This document shows positions 44,588 to 56,552 of a stretch of DNA of 64,000 bases, one piece after another. Under the pieces are notes generated by a model. The model made no database searches, was not told the DNA's origin, and saw only the letters and a program-made list of their open reading frames with translations. How positions within the stretch are numbered: the first letter of the stretch is position 1; the number at the start of each line of letters is the position of its first letter. The stretch comes from Morinoia aosen (lineage: Eukaryota > Arthropoda > Malacostraca > Amphipoda > Talitridae), in the NCBI GenBank assembly GCA_030386875.1, contig CM059569.1:48585842-48649841 (forward strand), read 5' to 3'. The position numbers were made by a program, and so were the translations under genes.

Positions 44588-45110
44588 CTATAGCGCTCGG
44601 TGATAGGCAGCCCACTTCTCGGTGCACCTCAGCGACCACTGCAACCATGTCCCTCCACGACTGCAACAGGCGGCCAGTGGAGAACTACGGGCACGGTATT
44701 GTGCTACGGGGCGAGCACAGAACTGGACTGCATGCAAGGAGTAACTCGGCTTGGAAATGCCGGCTGATGCCATCGATTCCACGCATATCATGTCGGAAGA
44801 TGAATTAGGTTGAATAGCATTGGTCCAGGTCTATCTGCTGATAGTCACATGGTGGTCTGGCACACTATTCTTCCACTAACCTACGTTAATATCAATTTTC
44901 ATTAGCATTAATTGGAAAATCGTCCTCTAGTTTGATGGAATTATGTTCATTTACGAGACCTGAATAATTCAAAATCAATATAAATTATTTGTGGTCCACT
45001 AAATAGCATCACATGGAAAGATTTATGTGTTTAGATGAGCAAGATTCTAGGCAATCAGTCTGCGTTCATTGAAATGAGCCGGTGTTCAGGGTAAAAAAAT
45101 TACTTACTCG
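44588..45110. other. Conserved block, copy 4 (possible promoter or 5' exon of gene 4)
   Basis: Same block as at 15735, 24525 and 35128, here 2.3 kb upstream of the gene 4 exon. The core is interrupted by a short extra repeat (CAACCATGTCCCTCCACGA and GGGCACGGTATTGTGCTAC). This shows that length is not constrained across it and argues against a coding function. Confidence 0.6.
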
Positions 45111-45697
45111 ATCATTTTATTGTATACAACGTGCTCCCGGCATGATATCTCTAAACTGAGAGGTTGACCACGCCCCGATAGCTCAAAATATCGAAATTGC
45201 GTATGTTAGTGTTTTGAGTTGTTGTTTCGTGTTCCTTGCAATAATATTGTCGTGTGTAGGTCGTTAAAGCACTGATAATGCCTATTTCATTGGAGTTTCA
45301 TCACTACTATCAAGTTTCACTCATTAAGGCCAATTATGCTCTTGCCTTCACCAATTTGTTTTTTGAAATGAAGCCATAATTCATTCTTACTTCATTTAAC
45401 AAAACCTACTCAGTTCTCGTGATACAGCTTGGACCAGACTGTTTAATCCCTGTATAGTGTGTGCAGAAATTGAATGTGTTTCTGGCCCGAAATTCGCGAA
45501 GAGAACCGAGTGCTCTGATTAAAAATTCATTTATATCTCTATGCTTTAGCAGTGCTAATCTGACACCATTACACTTTACGTCTACCACTGACAGAACATT
45601 AAAACTAGATGTCATCCAAATATTGTCATGCTATATATTTTTAAGCAAGTATTGTAAGGAATTATCCCATCGGGATTGTGGTCTTTTATTGATGATA
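45111..45697. other. Distal flank of gene 4 unit
   Basis: Matches about 36170-36560 and 25010-25200 up to about 45500, where clear similarity to the sister units ends. No gene is supported. Confidence 0.5.
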
Positions 45698-45705
45698 CCT
45701 ATTGG

Positions 45706-47245
45706 CAGTGTTGGGCCCACAACTTTTAAAATGTTGCGGCGCAACCGCAACCGCAACATCACAAAAAAAGTTGCGGCGCAACCGGAACAGCAACTTTGAA
45801 AAAACCAAAGTTGCGATCGGAACCGCAACTCGCAACCGCAACTTTTTAATTATTAAAAATAATTCTAACCAAATAATATTCAATTTATTTTACGTTTATA
45901 TTACTATGAATAAAAATAATATTAGGATATTCAAAGTAGTTCATTTTTTTACTAAAAAAATTATTAGATCGAGTAAATGTGTCGACTAGAATTCAATGAA
46001 GATCAAGATACTGAAAGAAATGTTTCATTTGTAGATATAGCATGCAAAATGAAATGAATTCTATTTTTTTAATAATAATACGGTCAAAAAAGTACCTAGC
46101 TAGGAGCTATATTTTCATAGGAGTTCCGTATATCTATATAGCAAAAAAATTAGAAAACAGAAAAGTGCAGAACATTTGTACACCCTTTATGACGCATAAA
46201 GAAAAACCATGTAAATGCTCCTGTAATATATGATATTCCTCTGCTTTTTGTTGTTCCTCTGTTATGATTTAATACGGGTTCATGATCTCAATGTGACCGT
46301 ATCAATGCACTGTAATGAGTAATGACGACCAGCGTAGCCTTTCAAAAATGTTAACATTTCAAAATGTTTGTCTGTAAGCCAAACACGTCGTGATCTCAAA
46401 ATTTCTTTGCCTAAGGAGAGCAGTCGTTCAACCGCAGCGCTCGATGGTATTGGCGTGTTAAATTGAATGAACGAATTGACAATTCACTTGATGGAAACAT
46501 CGCATAGTGAACATCAGGGGGGCTAGTTCTGTTGATTACTGCCTGCAGCCAATCATTGACTTGTTTCAACGAACTTTTCTTCGTTTTTTCCTTATCATCC
46601 GATATCGTTATGGCGTTGAGAAGTCATCTTCGTCATTTACGTCCTCGGCACTGCTCCCCTCAGCTGAAATACCATTTTCCGATCTGTCATTAAGATGGGC
46701 GATTAGTTTTTGTTATTACCTCCACTCTCTGCACTTCGTTTATCGATTTTAGCTTAAAATGAGGATACAGAGAGGACGCCAAGATAAAATCGTCGATGTG
46801 AAGTACATTAGCAAATCGCAACATATAGGAATGTAAATTAGCCGTACAACACGTAATTTTACACTTACAACCTACAACATTCCTAATAACATATTTTATA
46901 TAATGAGTTACATTAAATATACTCATATACTGGAAGCAAAGTGTATGCGTATCACTGTATCGCGTAATGCTAATAATAAACAGTTGCCAGATGGGTTGTA
47001 CCCTGTACGGTTTAGTTTCATACGAGTATGAAACGCGTATTAAACTTTATTGAAGTTATTTTAAAAATTAAATTACCATCGTGATTTTACGGTTGCGAGT
47101 TGTGGCCTGACATGTCGAAAATTGTTGCGATCGCAACAGATTCGCAACTTTCCAAAAATTGTTGCGGCGCAACCGCAACCGCAACAGAAAAAGTTGCGAA
47201 CGCAATTGCGGCCGCAACTCGTTGCGGCGCAACTGCCCAACACTG
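45706..47245 (-). mobile_element. hAT DNA transposon, 1.54 kb, decayed
   Basis: The termini are CAGTGTTGGGC at both ends in inverse orientation. They are flanked by a perfect 8-bp target duplication CCTATTGG (45698-45705 and 47246-47253). Near each end are many GTTGCGGCGCAAC and CCGCAACCGCAAC subterminal repeats. On the minus strand a hAT C-terminal dimerisation region is readable at about 46465-46300 (NTPIPSSAAVERLLSLGKEI, then RSRRVWLTDKHFEMLTFLKG). An upstream piece lies at about 46800-46690 (LHIDDFILASSLYPHFKLK). The zinc finger and most of the catalytic core are missing or scrambled, so the transposase is dead. The intact duplication shows that both boundaries are complete. Confidence 0.95.
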
Positions 47246-47253
47246 CCTATTGG

Positions 47254-48200
47254 CAAACATCAATCAAGTTGATTGTCATTTCAATCAACGGGTTGACAGA
47301 AATATGCAGGAAAAACAATCTCACACCTTTCAACTAACTGACCTGGAGGTTTATTTAGGCCTGATAACTTCAAATGAAACTAAAGTGAAATAACTTTGAC
47401 ACGACATAAAGCTGAGATCAACCACAAATTTTCCTGCTAAGATTATGATCATGTATGGTAGAGCTGGGTCAGAGTACCTTGAGCTTAAGGAGCGTTGATA
47501 CGCACGGATTACTCTTGCGACATGCAAATACAACTATCTCAATCCCAGCCCCGGATCATCTCTGATTATCCGCACCCTTTGTTTCCGATTAGCTCTGGAC
47601 TTGGTCTCTGATTAACTTACAGTGTAAAATCTGATCGTTGAGTAGTCTCACGTTTGGTCTCTTCGTAGCTCCTCACCAGGTTTCTAAGTAACTCAAAACT
47701 AGGCCTGAAAATAATCCTTGATCTAGTTTTACTTTTTCCTGTAACACGTATTACCGTATAACCCATAAATAATTTTAAAAATGTGTCTGATACACATTAA
47801 TGACACAAATGGGAGACACCCATACTGTACATGCATATTAAGAAAAACTAAAGGGCGTAACAGTGGCCCCACTGCCGTTGAACTTCAGTTTTAAATTCAA
47901 GTTCACGTTCGTCCCTGAGAAGCTTAATACCTAGCCATACACTGATATGACTTCTAAAGTAATTGTTGTAGAGCATCGGCACGCTTCAGCTCTGTGTTCG
48001 TCAGGCATTCAGTTCCTACCGTAAGCTCACAATCATTAAGGCACTTTCTGGGAGTTTTTAAACTTAACTGGGATCATATTTTTTTATGCACATTCTGTGG
48101 TTAACAAGTGTTTCTCTCCTAGTTTCAGTAGTTATCTTCACGCTGACTTGTGATAGAAATTTCATCTTAATGCTTGCTGTAGATTACTTGTTGGAGTGTC
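47254..48200. other. Unassigned region
   Basis: No gene, repeat or element boundary is recognisable. Short frames only. Confidence 0.45.
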
Positions 48201-49190
48201 CCTGTAGCAATAGCTACAAAAATGTATAAATTCAGGAAATTCTCATTAACATTTAAATAGCATAAGTATTGCCATTAAAAATCTTACTCTAAATTATCAT
48301 TAACAATTTTCTACTTATAATTAGTAATCTTAGAAGTTTTTGTGTAAAAGCACATAATGAAATAATACCGCCGATGGATGTTCGAGTCTTTGAATCGTTA
48401 GGATGGCAACAGCGCGGCTGACGCGGGTGCAGGTTCGTCACTTCTTGCTTGGTTGTCGCCCCGTGATGTTTTCAGCGCTTTATTAATCGCCTTCTTGAAA
48501 CGCCACAAAACATTCCCTGGGCCTTAATGTTTTACCCTCGAGAGTTACACTCGACTTAAACACTTGATCCTTACACTGGATTTCTTACGCTCACTGAGCA
48601 TTAAGTCACCTTGAGTTATACTTACAACTCAAACTTCGAGTTACACCATTTAACTCGACCTTAGTGCCTTGCTTTTGCCTCGGTTTTGCGAGCTGATTTC
48701 AGCCTGGTATAATTATCTAATTTACTGGCTAATTATCCATCTGCTCCAACTACGGACATTTGTCTTCAGGGTGTAATAATTCTCATACTCCAAGACCAAG
48801 TAAAATTGATTGACCCTCTTCAATCACGGCTCAAAAATTAAGACTTGAAGCCATTCCTAAAGCCCTAATTTTCTGGCTTGTTAATTTGCCCGAACCCCAA
48901 AAAAATTACTTCCACCAAACACGCACACGTACCTCCTGTCAACGTCATCACTCGCCGGAGCACTCGCCTGGCGCGGACTCCGCCCATCTAAGAGAAGATC
49001 GTCAGAAGTTCAAGCACGCCATCGGTCCCACAGGCTTCCTCCAATAAAATATCCAAGCTGAGTCCCCTAAAAGAGTCTTCATTATCCCCTCTTTTCGCAA
49101 TTTCGAGAACACTATCGAGAAAGATTATGATTGGACGTTAATACCTATATTACAGTTTAACCGTACCCACCAATCGTAACATCCCGATGT
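48201..49190 (+). repeat. LTR-like repeat X, first copy
   Basis: Starts TGTAGCAATAGCTACAAA and contains CATTAAAAATCTTACTCTAA and TTCCCTGGGCC. It then has a C-rich stretch with ATCTAAGAGAAGATC, CTCCAATAAAATATCCAAGC and a polyadenylation-type AATAAA, and ends near ACCAATCGTAACA. The same landmarks recur in order in a second copy from 49281. The TG start, CA end and internal AATAAA resemble a solo LTR. No internal coding region was found, so the family is unassigned. Confidence 0.55.
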
Positions 49191-49280
49191 TTTCAGCTGT
49201 TCGTCTTTTAAAGTGGTCACGATTTAAAATTGTCTAGTTCATTCTTTTGTACTCTTAATATATAGCTATAAAACTAAGTT

Positions 49281-50630
49281 CATGTAGCACTAGCTACAAA
49301 GTGTAAAATTCTAAAATTTCTCATTAGCACTTAAATAGCATAATTATTGGCATTAAAAATCTTACTCTAAATTATTATTAATAATTTTCTACTTAAAATT
49401 AGTAATCCTTGAAGTTTTTGTGTAAATGCATGAGATATAAAATAACGGTCGACATTTTCGAGTTTGAAGCCTCTGTAAGTGGCAACACCGCGCGGGACGC
49501 CTGGTTTTGAGCGTCATTCTCACGCGCGTCTTTAGCTTGTGTGTTACAGCGTTCTCGTAAGTAAAAAAATTAAGTGTTCAAATAGAGCAAATCTGGTTTT
49601 AGAAGATCGTGTTTCTTTTCTTGTGTTCATTGTGCTAAGATAAGTGATCGTGACCGTGCCTTGTCATATAAAAATGTAAATAGTTGTAGAAATCGCGAAA
49701 ATAGCATGGCTTATTCCGAGTGCTATCTCAACATGACATAGCGTGAATTTTGCGTGTCATGTTCATTTCTTGTGTCAAGATTTTATTATAGATATTCAAC
49801 TACGTCCTTCCTTACTACAAAAATTATATACTTGCAGCTGTCATTATGATATTGCAATTCGCTCATTGGATACTTCGTGAGAGCGCACGGCGGATTTGCC
49901 GGCGTTTTTGCGGAAAGATGGCGGAGCGTAAACTGCTGGGTCATGTAATTTTTATGTTCACTGTATTAGGTTTTGAATATTTTTTCTTTTGCTGCAAGAG
50001 ATACGTTTAGTGTTTCTTTTCTCAGTGTAGTTGACATGTTAATGATTTAGGACTGCCTTCTTTTTATTTTCGTACGGGTATTATAGAGTACGAAATTCAG
50101 GCATGCATATTCCTGCAAAAGTTTTAGCTGTTTCATATTTCACTATATTCCATAAACCGTGTGCTTAATCGCATGTAGTTTCAATATGAATAACAATTAT
50201 GTCATTACCAAAAATTCTTGTAAATTTCATGCTCTTATATTTAAAGCAAGGGCAGTAGTGAAAAAGCTTGCCAGCTGTTAAAATCTATCCTATTTCATGA
50301 GCTTGACAAAAGGAGAACAATTCAAATAGCTCGTGTCGAATCTGTAGGAAGACTCAGTGTTTCTCTGTGATGGGAATTTACCATTGCAGTGTTGGGATTG
50401 TCAGTTGTGGAATTTTTCCTTGATGCCTCTCCGAGAACCTTCTCATTCAGCGTCTTCGATTATTTCAGATCCTCGACGTCATTAAACGCCACAACACACA
50501 TTCCCTGGGCCTGGAGCTTTACTCAAGTCGTATATTAACTTGGCATCTTATCTCTAACTCATTCATCGAGTTACACCGCTTAAATTGCCCATTTTGACGT
50601 GAGACGGTTTTCTGACCTTGGTTATATATC
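49281..50630 (+). repeat. LTR-like repeat X, second copy, left part
   Basis: Starts TGTAGCACTAGCTACAAA and follows the first copy through ATTAAAAATCTTACTCTAA and GGCAACACCGCGCGG. After extra sequence (about 49510-50400) it resumes at CGCCACAAC, TTCCCTGGGCC and CGAGTTACACC. It is then cut at 50630 by the Ty3/Gypsy element. Its remainder is at 61023-61460. Confidence 0.5.
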
Positions 50631-53206
50631 TGTAGTGGATTCTTGCAGCTCCTTACCAACCAAAAATTTACGAATTGGTAAAACTCCCATCTAAAAATCC
50701 AAGTATCCCATAATATTCATTCTCATTATTTTTGGAATAAGAAATTCACTCAACTTTATCCACAATCCATTAAAATTGTGCACTAAAAAAATACGTCTCT
50801 GTAGAAGTCAGTTAAAAATATTTAGAGACGCCCCATACACTCACCGTGGCAACATTTGTCGTCACCTAACGCCCACTTTTTTAAAAATCACTGCTTGGTG
50901 TACATCTCGTTTTATCTCACTGGTGAGACTTCAATTATTGTTTTTTTGTGTGTGCTGATCTACGGGTAACTATATATATTATATGTAATATGTCAATAAT
51001 ATTGTATTGTGTAAATATTAAGTAGGATTGCCTCAAATTACCAATAGTGCTAAATGTTGTTGTAGGATTTCTTGCCCAGAAGTTGTGGTTCTCACAGTGC
51101 ATTTTCCCTTGTGTATTGTTGTATACCCTATTTAGAGTGTTGGGCAAACAATTCATTCCTGGCCTTATATAGTTTCTTAACATAGTTCATCCAAGAAGCA
51201 ATTCCTAGAAGCATTCTCAGAATTGACTAGAAGCAACTGGTTGGATTAGCCAGGAGAATTATTCTCTTCAGGATGCATAGTAGCTATCTAGTTGCTGTCA
51301 TTATTTTCAGAATAATGAAATTGTCAACTCACTATTAAATGTAAAGCCATTATCAGGGAAATTTCCCCTTTAAAACAATTTTTATATGCCAATAGTTGTT
51401 AAGGATATAGTGCTGAAGTTTTGCTCACATCTCAGTTGTCATGCTTTTGAGTGCTAGACAATTGGATAAATATTTCAGTATGTGCTTTGTAAATAGGGAA
51501 CCTTACTTTAGTAAAAATTAGTTAGTAAGTTTCCAAAGTTCTAGTTCCAAAAATTGTCCTTAATTGAGTGACTCAGACTCCCAATTTTCCAGGCTCATAA
51601 TTGATTTGTCATATGGATCATTGCCTTCACTGGGCTCACAGTGTTTCTTGTGCTGTAGTTAATTAATTATTAAATAAGGTATTTCCTTATTTAACATTTC
51701 CTTGCGCCGGGTGAATATGGTAAAAGTTGTCTTAATTTATGTGCTACATAGGTTAGGTAGGTTTCAGAGTCTAATTGTGTCAAGCTTACGGATTCCCATT
51801 CCCGTATCGACTTGAAAGTAATTTAGCTAACTCAAAACAATTTAAATAATTTATTTACAATTACCAATTTACTCAAGCACCTTAATAATTTCATCAGTAT
51901 AAGCCAACTTCTAAATTTAAAGTTGTGCGGTTATTCCTAATATTTTGATCCTAGTAAATTTTGACTTAGAGCAATCTTATGTTCGTTAATACTCAATTGT
52001 AACAGCTTAAGAGTTTCACCCAACTCATGTTTAGATACCCATAGGATAGTGGTAATGTTCTTAGCACTCCTTGTAATATATTAATTACACCCTGGATTAT
52101 TAGGCGGCGAAAGCCTTGATTTTTTAATCATGCCAAACTCCCTTACGTTGCCTAGACAGTAATACTCTTTTATCTCGTGGACTGATCTTGCACTCCATGT
52201 CGGAGGCAGTTTAAGATACGACGTGTCACTTCTAGTAGTACCCCGAGCATACTCGTGTGTAGAGAAATGGGGAATAATGGCACCTAAGGAAATTTCATGA
52301 TTGTCCATTCGATGTACTTAATCTTGCGACTGCCTCGGCCGTATTCGGGCGCCAGAATTACGACCGAGGTACCAGCATAGACTCCTCGATTCGAGGCAAT
52401 TATGTAAATCGGCAGTCGCTGGCAGCCTGGCCTGTGTAGCGACTGTCTCTCCCTTGTTTTATCGTGCTTGAACAAGTAACCCAAGTCCTCTCTCCCGTAC
52501 AGAAGAACCTACGAAGCGACACACAAACACCACCACCAACCCTCAATTGTGACGTTCCTCAGAACCACTTGAGAACGTTCCCTTTGATTCATTCGGAACG
52601 TTCTCAGAACCACTTGAGACGTTCCTCAAAGTCATTTCAGCCAAACGGCTAACAATCATAGCAATTCAGCCACAAGGCTCACAGGCAGAAACTCCTACGG
52701 GGACTGCCTCTTTCAAGATACCATAATTCAAACAATTATCACCGCATCTGCGGATAGTTACACCAATAATTCAAACAATTATCACCGCATCTGCGGATAG
52801 TTACACCTACAATACATTCTCGCCTGGATCCACAACGGATTCCCTCTAGCCACGACACCTGCTGGAGTGCATCACCTCACTGGACCCGGATCTTCTTCCA
52901 CAAGAAGTGGATCCTCCCCACAGCTGCCGTAGTCACGGCACTCAGAGTCAACTAAATAAAGCAAGGCGAGAAGTAGATGTCGTGTATCATTGCCCTACAG
53001 AGGTAATTCGTGCAAGTTTATAAAAATTAGGTGCCAGTAGAGCACCCGAGTACCTACTCCTTCAGAGTTAAAAGGGCCAAGAAACATTCACGATTAACAC
53101 GCAAAGAAATTGTATTTTTTGTGCCTAGCCATAGGCACAAGAATACTGGTGACCCTGCCCAAAGTTCATAACGTAATTAATTCTCATCGCCAAAACCAGA
53201 ACTTCA
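50631..53206 (+). repeat. Left LTR of the Ty3/Gypsy element
   Basis: 2576 bp, beginning TGTAGTGG and ending AACTTCA, which is unusually long for Ty3/Gypsy. It contains a duplicated AATTCAAACAATTATCACCG unit (about 52725-52810), repeated GAACCACTTGAGA motifs (about 52560-52625) and an AATAAA near 52955. Frames within it recur in the right LTR and are not genes. Confidence 0.95.
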
Positions 53207-53694
53207 TACTGGTGACCAGAATTCATACCAGAGTGGTAGTTTTCTTCACTTGCACGAGTTGTCCTTTGTGGGTTTGTGAGCGCATGCCAGTGCTGTCAAC
53301 TTCTGTTGATGGTTGTCTTGAAAGAGGTAGTACTTTGCTCCTTCACTCTTTAGTCGTCAAACATAGCATTTTCCTCTCTAAACCCTTCACTAATAATAAG
53401 TTATTGCTACTGCAGCCTATCCTAACAAAACTCTTCATGTATTTCCATTGCTCCTGGAGCCACCTTTTACAAAACTCTTCATGCATTGCCATTGCTACTG
53501 AAGCAAATCATAGGAGACCTTCTAGGATTATTTCCATTGCTACTGAAGCTCCTTACTAATAACCTTCGCAATTTCCATTGCTACTGCAGCACCATTGCTA
53601 CTGAAGCACAAAAGTAAAATAAAACTTGTACGAAACCAAAAGCTATTGCAACGCGCGTTATCAGTAACTTTTGGTGGAACATTAGGGAGCAAGT
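53207..53694 (+). other. Leader of the Ty3/Gypsy element
   Basis: Untranslated leader between the left LTR and gag. It repeats an ACTGGTGACC phrase found near the LTR end (about 53146) and carries three to four copies of a TTCCATTGCTACTGAAGC-type motif (about 53440-53605). No protein is supported here. Confidence 0.7.
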
Positions 53695-54612
53695 ATGTCT
53701 CCAAACGATAGCAACGACAGTCAGGCGCAGTCCGTGAAACTATCACCGTTCTCAATTCAAAGCCTGGATTCTTGGTTCTTCCAAACTGAAGAACACTTCG
53801 AAAGCCTATCCATCACTTGCGAAAAAATTAAATACTATGCGTTACTGAGGGCTCTTCCAACGACTTGCCTAGACGACCTCTCAGTGTTTTGTAACGCTAA
53901 CTCAACTGAACCTTATTCCACCCTCAAAGACCATATTTTAAAACGTTACGGCAAGGATAGGGACCAAAGAATCCAAGCTTTGACGAGTAATCTCACCACC
54001 TACAATAGCCAAACACCTTTAGAGTTGCTGAAAGAAATGCGAAAATTGGCTAAAGGAGTGATGGATGACAATACCCTTAAGGCATTGTACATCCAGCGCT
54101 TGCCCGTACGTCTGCAACCATTTCTCCTTACCCAAAATTCCTCCGTGAATCTGGACGGTCTCGCAGAATTGGCCGAGAAACTTCTCGCCTGCGAGACCTG
54201 GACACCGAATAGTTCTGCCGCTACCCCAATAGTCAGTCAAACCAGTCCAAGCGAATCAGACAGATTGTTGCGCGCGTTAGTTCAGCGAGTTGGAGCACTA
54301 GAAGTTGCTACCCAGCAAGCCGAACACACGGAGAGAGTTCATGGGGTCGCACACCAAACAGCGGCGTATCAAAAAGCCGATAATTCCCCAAACATCGTTC
54401 CGTTTGACAGACAAAAGAGAAGGAATCATTCATTTCAACATCAGAGGGCTGGTAGTTCAAATACCGTTCAGGGTCCAGATTCACGAGACAATCTGGAGGA
54501 GGAATGGTGCTGGTACCATAGAAAGTACTTGCACAAGGTTCGTAAATGCGAGTCGCCAAAGTGTCCCCTATACGTACTACTTTACCCAAAAAACGGGAAC
54601 AGCGCGGCGTAA
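53695..54612 (+). CDS. gag: Ty3/Gypsy gag
   Basis: A 305-codon frame starting ATG at 53695. The N-terminal half (IQSLDSWFFQTEEHFESLSI, then CEKIKYYALLRALP) is a retrotransposon gag capsid-type region. The C-terminus has the WCWYHRKYLHKVRKCESPKC cysteine/histidine motif typical of arthropod Gypsy gag proteins, in place of a classical zinc knuckle. It overlaps pol by about 67 bases in the -1 frame, an arrangement in which this family commonly makes Gag-Pol by frameshifting. Confidence 0.92.
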   Translation: MSPNDSNDSQAQSVKLSPFSIQSLDSWFFQTEEHFESLSITCEKIKYYALLRALPTTCLDDLSVFCNANSTEPYSTLKDHILKRYGKDRDQRIQALTSNLTTYNSQTPLELLKEMRKLAKGVMDDNTLKALYIQRLPVRLQPFLLTQNSSVNLDGLAELAEKLLACETWTPNSSAATPIVSQTSPSESDRLLRALVQRVGALEVATQQAEHTERVHGVAHQTAAYQKADNSPNIVPFDRQKRRNHSFQHQRAGSSNTVQGPDSRDNLEEEWCWYHRKYLHKVRKCESPKCPLYVLLYPKNGNSAA

Positions 54613-56552
54613 ATGCGAGTCAGACGTCAGCGCCAAACCAACCAAACTCTACTCGCTGCCTTTTTCTCCCTGACCCGGCTACCGGTTTTCGATTTTTGAT
54701 CGATACCCGGAGCTCGGTAAGCCTAATCCCAGCAACTGACAGAGACAAACAGATTCAGGGCATTCCCAACTTACGTGCTGCAAATGGCACTCCTATACTG
54801 TGTTACGGCACAAGGACATTGATGTGCTCCCTGAATCTCAAATGTACCCTCAAGTTCGAATTCATAGTGGCTGATGTGGACACGCCCATCATTGGTGCTG
54901 ATTTCCTTCAGAAGTTTGCATTGGTGGTGGATTTGAGAAACAGATGCTTGTATGATAGCGAAACCCGCGTGCAAAGACCCCTTAGTGCCGTCGATATGGT
55001 GAACGTTACGTCAAGCGTCTCTCCTAATTTAGACAGCACATGCCCCTACCAACGAGTGTTGCTGGAATTCCCTTCACTCTTCCAACCTAACGTAACTGTG
55101 CAAAATAACACGCTGACGCAACACCACATATCGACGAGCGGCCCCCCTGTTTACGCGAAAGTAAGGCGTCTGCCCCATGATCGATTGCAGGAAGTAAAAG
55201 CTGAATTCACAAAAATGGCTGCTGAAGCGACAATTCGCATCTCGAAAAGTCCCTGGGCCAGTCCCTTGTTGATTGTTCCCAAAAGTAATGGCGAGGTGCG
55301 CATTTGCGGCGATTACCGCCAATTAAATGCCGTAACTGTACCCGACAGATTCCCTATACCTCACCTCCATGATTTCACTGCAAATCTGTCAGGGGCAAAA
55401 ATCTTCTCTACCGTGGACCTGAAGAGAGCTTTCCATCAGATTCCAATGGAGGAAAGCTCTATTCAAAAGACCGCTGTCTGTACGCCGTTTGGCTTGTACG
55501 AGTACCTTCGTATGCCGTATGGCTTGCGAAATGCTCCGCAAACCTTTCAGCGGCACATGACTGAAGTCCTTTCCGACCTCCCGTTTTTGTATTGTTACCT
55601 CGATGATGTGCTTGTGGCTTCGGGGACGCCTGAGGAGCATGTGCATCATCTGAGGGAGCTGTGCAAACGACTTGCGTCGCACGCTCTGCTGATTAACCCA
55701 GCAAAGTGTGTACTGGGAAAGAAGGAACTGACTTTTCTAGGTCACCACATTTCCGATAAAGGCATTAGGCCACTTCCTGACAAGGTAGAAGCTATTCGGA
55801 ATTTCCCAAAACCCACTACACCGAGAGAGTTGCGCAGGTTCTTGGGATCGGTGAATTTTTACCACCGATTCCTAAGGAACTGTGCGGCGACTCTGGCACC
55901 ACTCTCCTCCCTCATTAGAGCGAAAAAACGAGGGAAGTCTGTACTTATTGAGTGGAACAGAGAGGCAGAGGAGGCATTCACTAAGATAAAAGAGGAACTA
56001 GCAAATGCGACGGAGTTGGCTTACCCACACCCGAACGCAAAACTCAATCTATTAGTAGACGCGTCCGACCTTGCTGTCGGCGCGGTACTACAGCAAACCG
56101 TTAACAATGACACGTCACCATTGGCGTTCTTTAGTCGGAAACTTTCTCCCACCGAACAACGCTATAGCACGTTCGGGAGAGAGCTTCTGGCGATCTATCT
56201 CGCCATCAAACACTTCCGCTATACCCTTGAAGCACGTCAGTTTACGGTATTCACCGATCATAAACCTCTCATTAATGCCATAAGAATGCCTCCTGACCGC
56301 CACTCCCCTCGAGAAAGTCGGCACCTGAGTTACATAGCACAGTTCACTAACGATCTCAGGCACATTAAGGGGGACGAGAACACGGTCGCCGACTGCTTAT
56401 CGCGTGTGCACAACGTGGTATTAAACCCGTTGGCACCCGAGTTCCGACCTTCTGTGCAAATGATTTCGTTGGCTGATATCATCACCGAACAAAAAAACGA
56501 CACGGAGATCCAAACTTTGATTGAGTCTCCTAGCTCGTCTCCCTCGCGATAG
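54546..56552 (+). CDS. pol: Ty3/Gypsy pol, first part: protease, reverse transcriptase, RNase H
   Basis: The aspartic protease region is near the start (about 54690-54920). The reverse transcriptase region (about 55130-55750) contains the KSPWASPLL, FSTVDLKRAFHQIPM and YLDDVLVAS boxes. The RNase H region (about 56030-56420) carries LLVDASDLAVGAVL, FSRKLSPTEQRYSTFGREL and FTDHKPL. It ends where a SINE is inserted. The integrase part is listed separately. Confidence 0.92.
   Translation: MRVAKVSPIRTTLPKKREQRGVNASQTSAPNQPNSTRCLFLPDPATGFRFLIDTRSSVSLIPATDRDKQIQGIPNLRAANGTPILCYGTRTLMCSLNLKCTLKFEFIVADVDTPIIGADFLQKFALVVDLRNRCLYDSETRVQRPLSAVDMVNVTSSVSPNLDSTCPYQRVLLEFPSLFQPNVTVQNNTLTQHHISTSGPPVYAKVRRLPHDRLQEVKAEFTKMAAEATIRISKSPWASPLLIVPKSNGEVRICGDYRQLNAVTVPDRFPIPHLHDFTANLSGAKIFSTVDLKRAFHQIPMEESSIQKTAVCTPFGLYEYLRMPYGLRNAPQTFQRHMTEVLSDLPFLYCYLDDVLVASGTPEEHVHHLRELCKRLASHALLINPAKCVLGKKELTFLGHHISDKGIRPLPDKVEAIRNFPKPTTPRELRRFLGSVNFYHRFLRNCAATLAPLSSLIRAKKRGKSVLIEWNREAEEAFTKIKEELANATELAYPHPNAKLNLLVDASDLAVGAVLQQTVNNDTSPLAFFSRKLSPTEQRYSTFGRELLAIYLAIKHFRYTLEARQFTVFTDHKPLINAIRMPPDRHSPRESRHLSYIAQFTNDLRHIKGDENTVADCLSRVHNVVLNPLAPEFRPSVQMISLADIITEQKNDTEIQTLIESPSSSPSR

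Noticed and set aside
45461-45989. Frames rich in RNRN or AAQPQPQ repeats around 45700-45900 and 47070-47390
   Set aside because: They are translations of the hAT subterminal GTTGCGGCGCAAC repeats, not protein genes.
50935-51183. Frames repeated in both LTRs (also 58725-58991, 52081-52484, 59891-60294)
   Set aside because: They duplicate only because the LTRs are duplicated, and have no recognisable domain.
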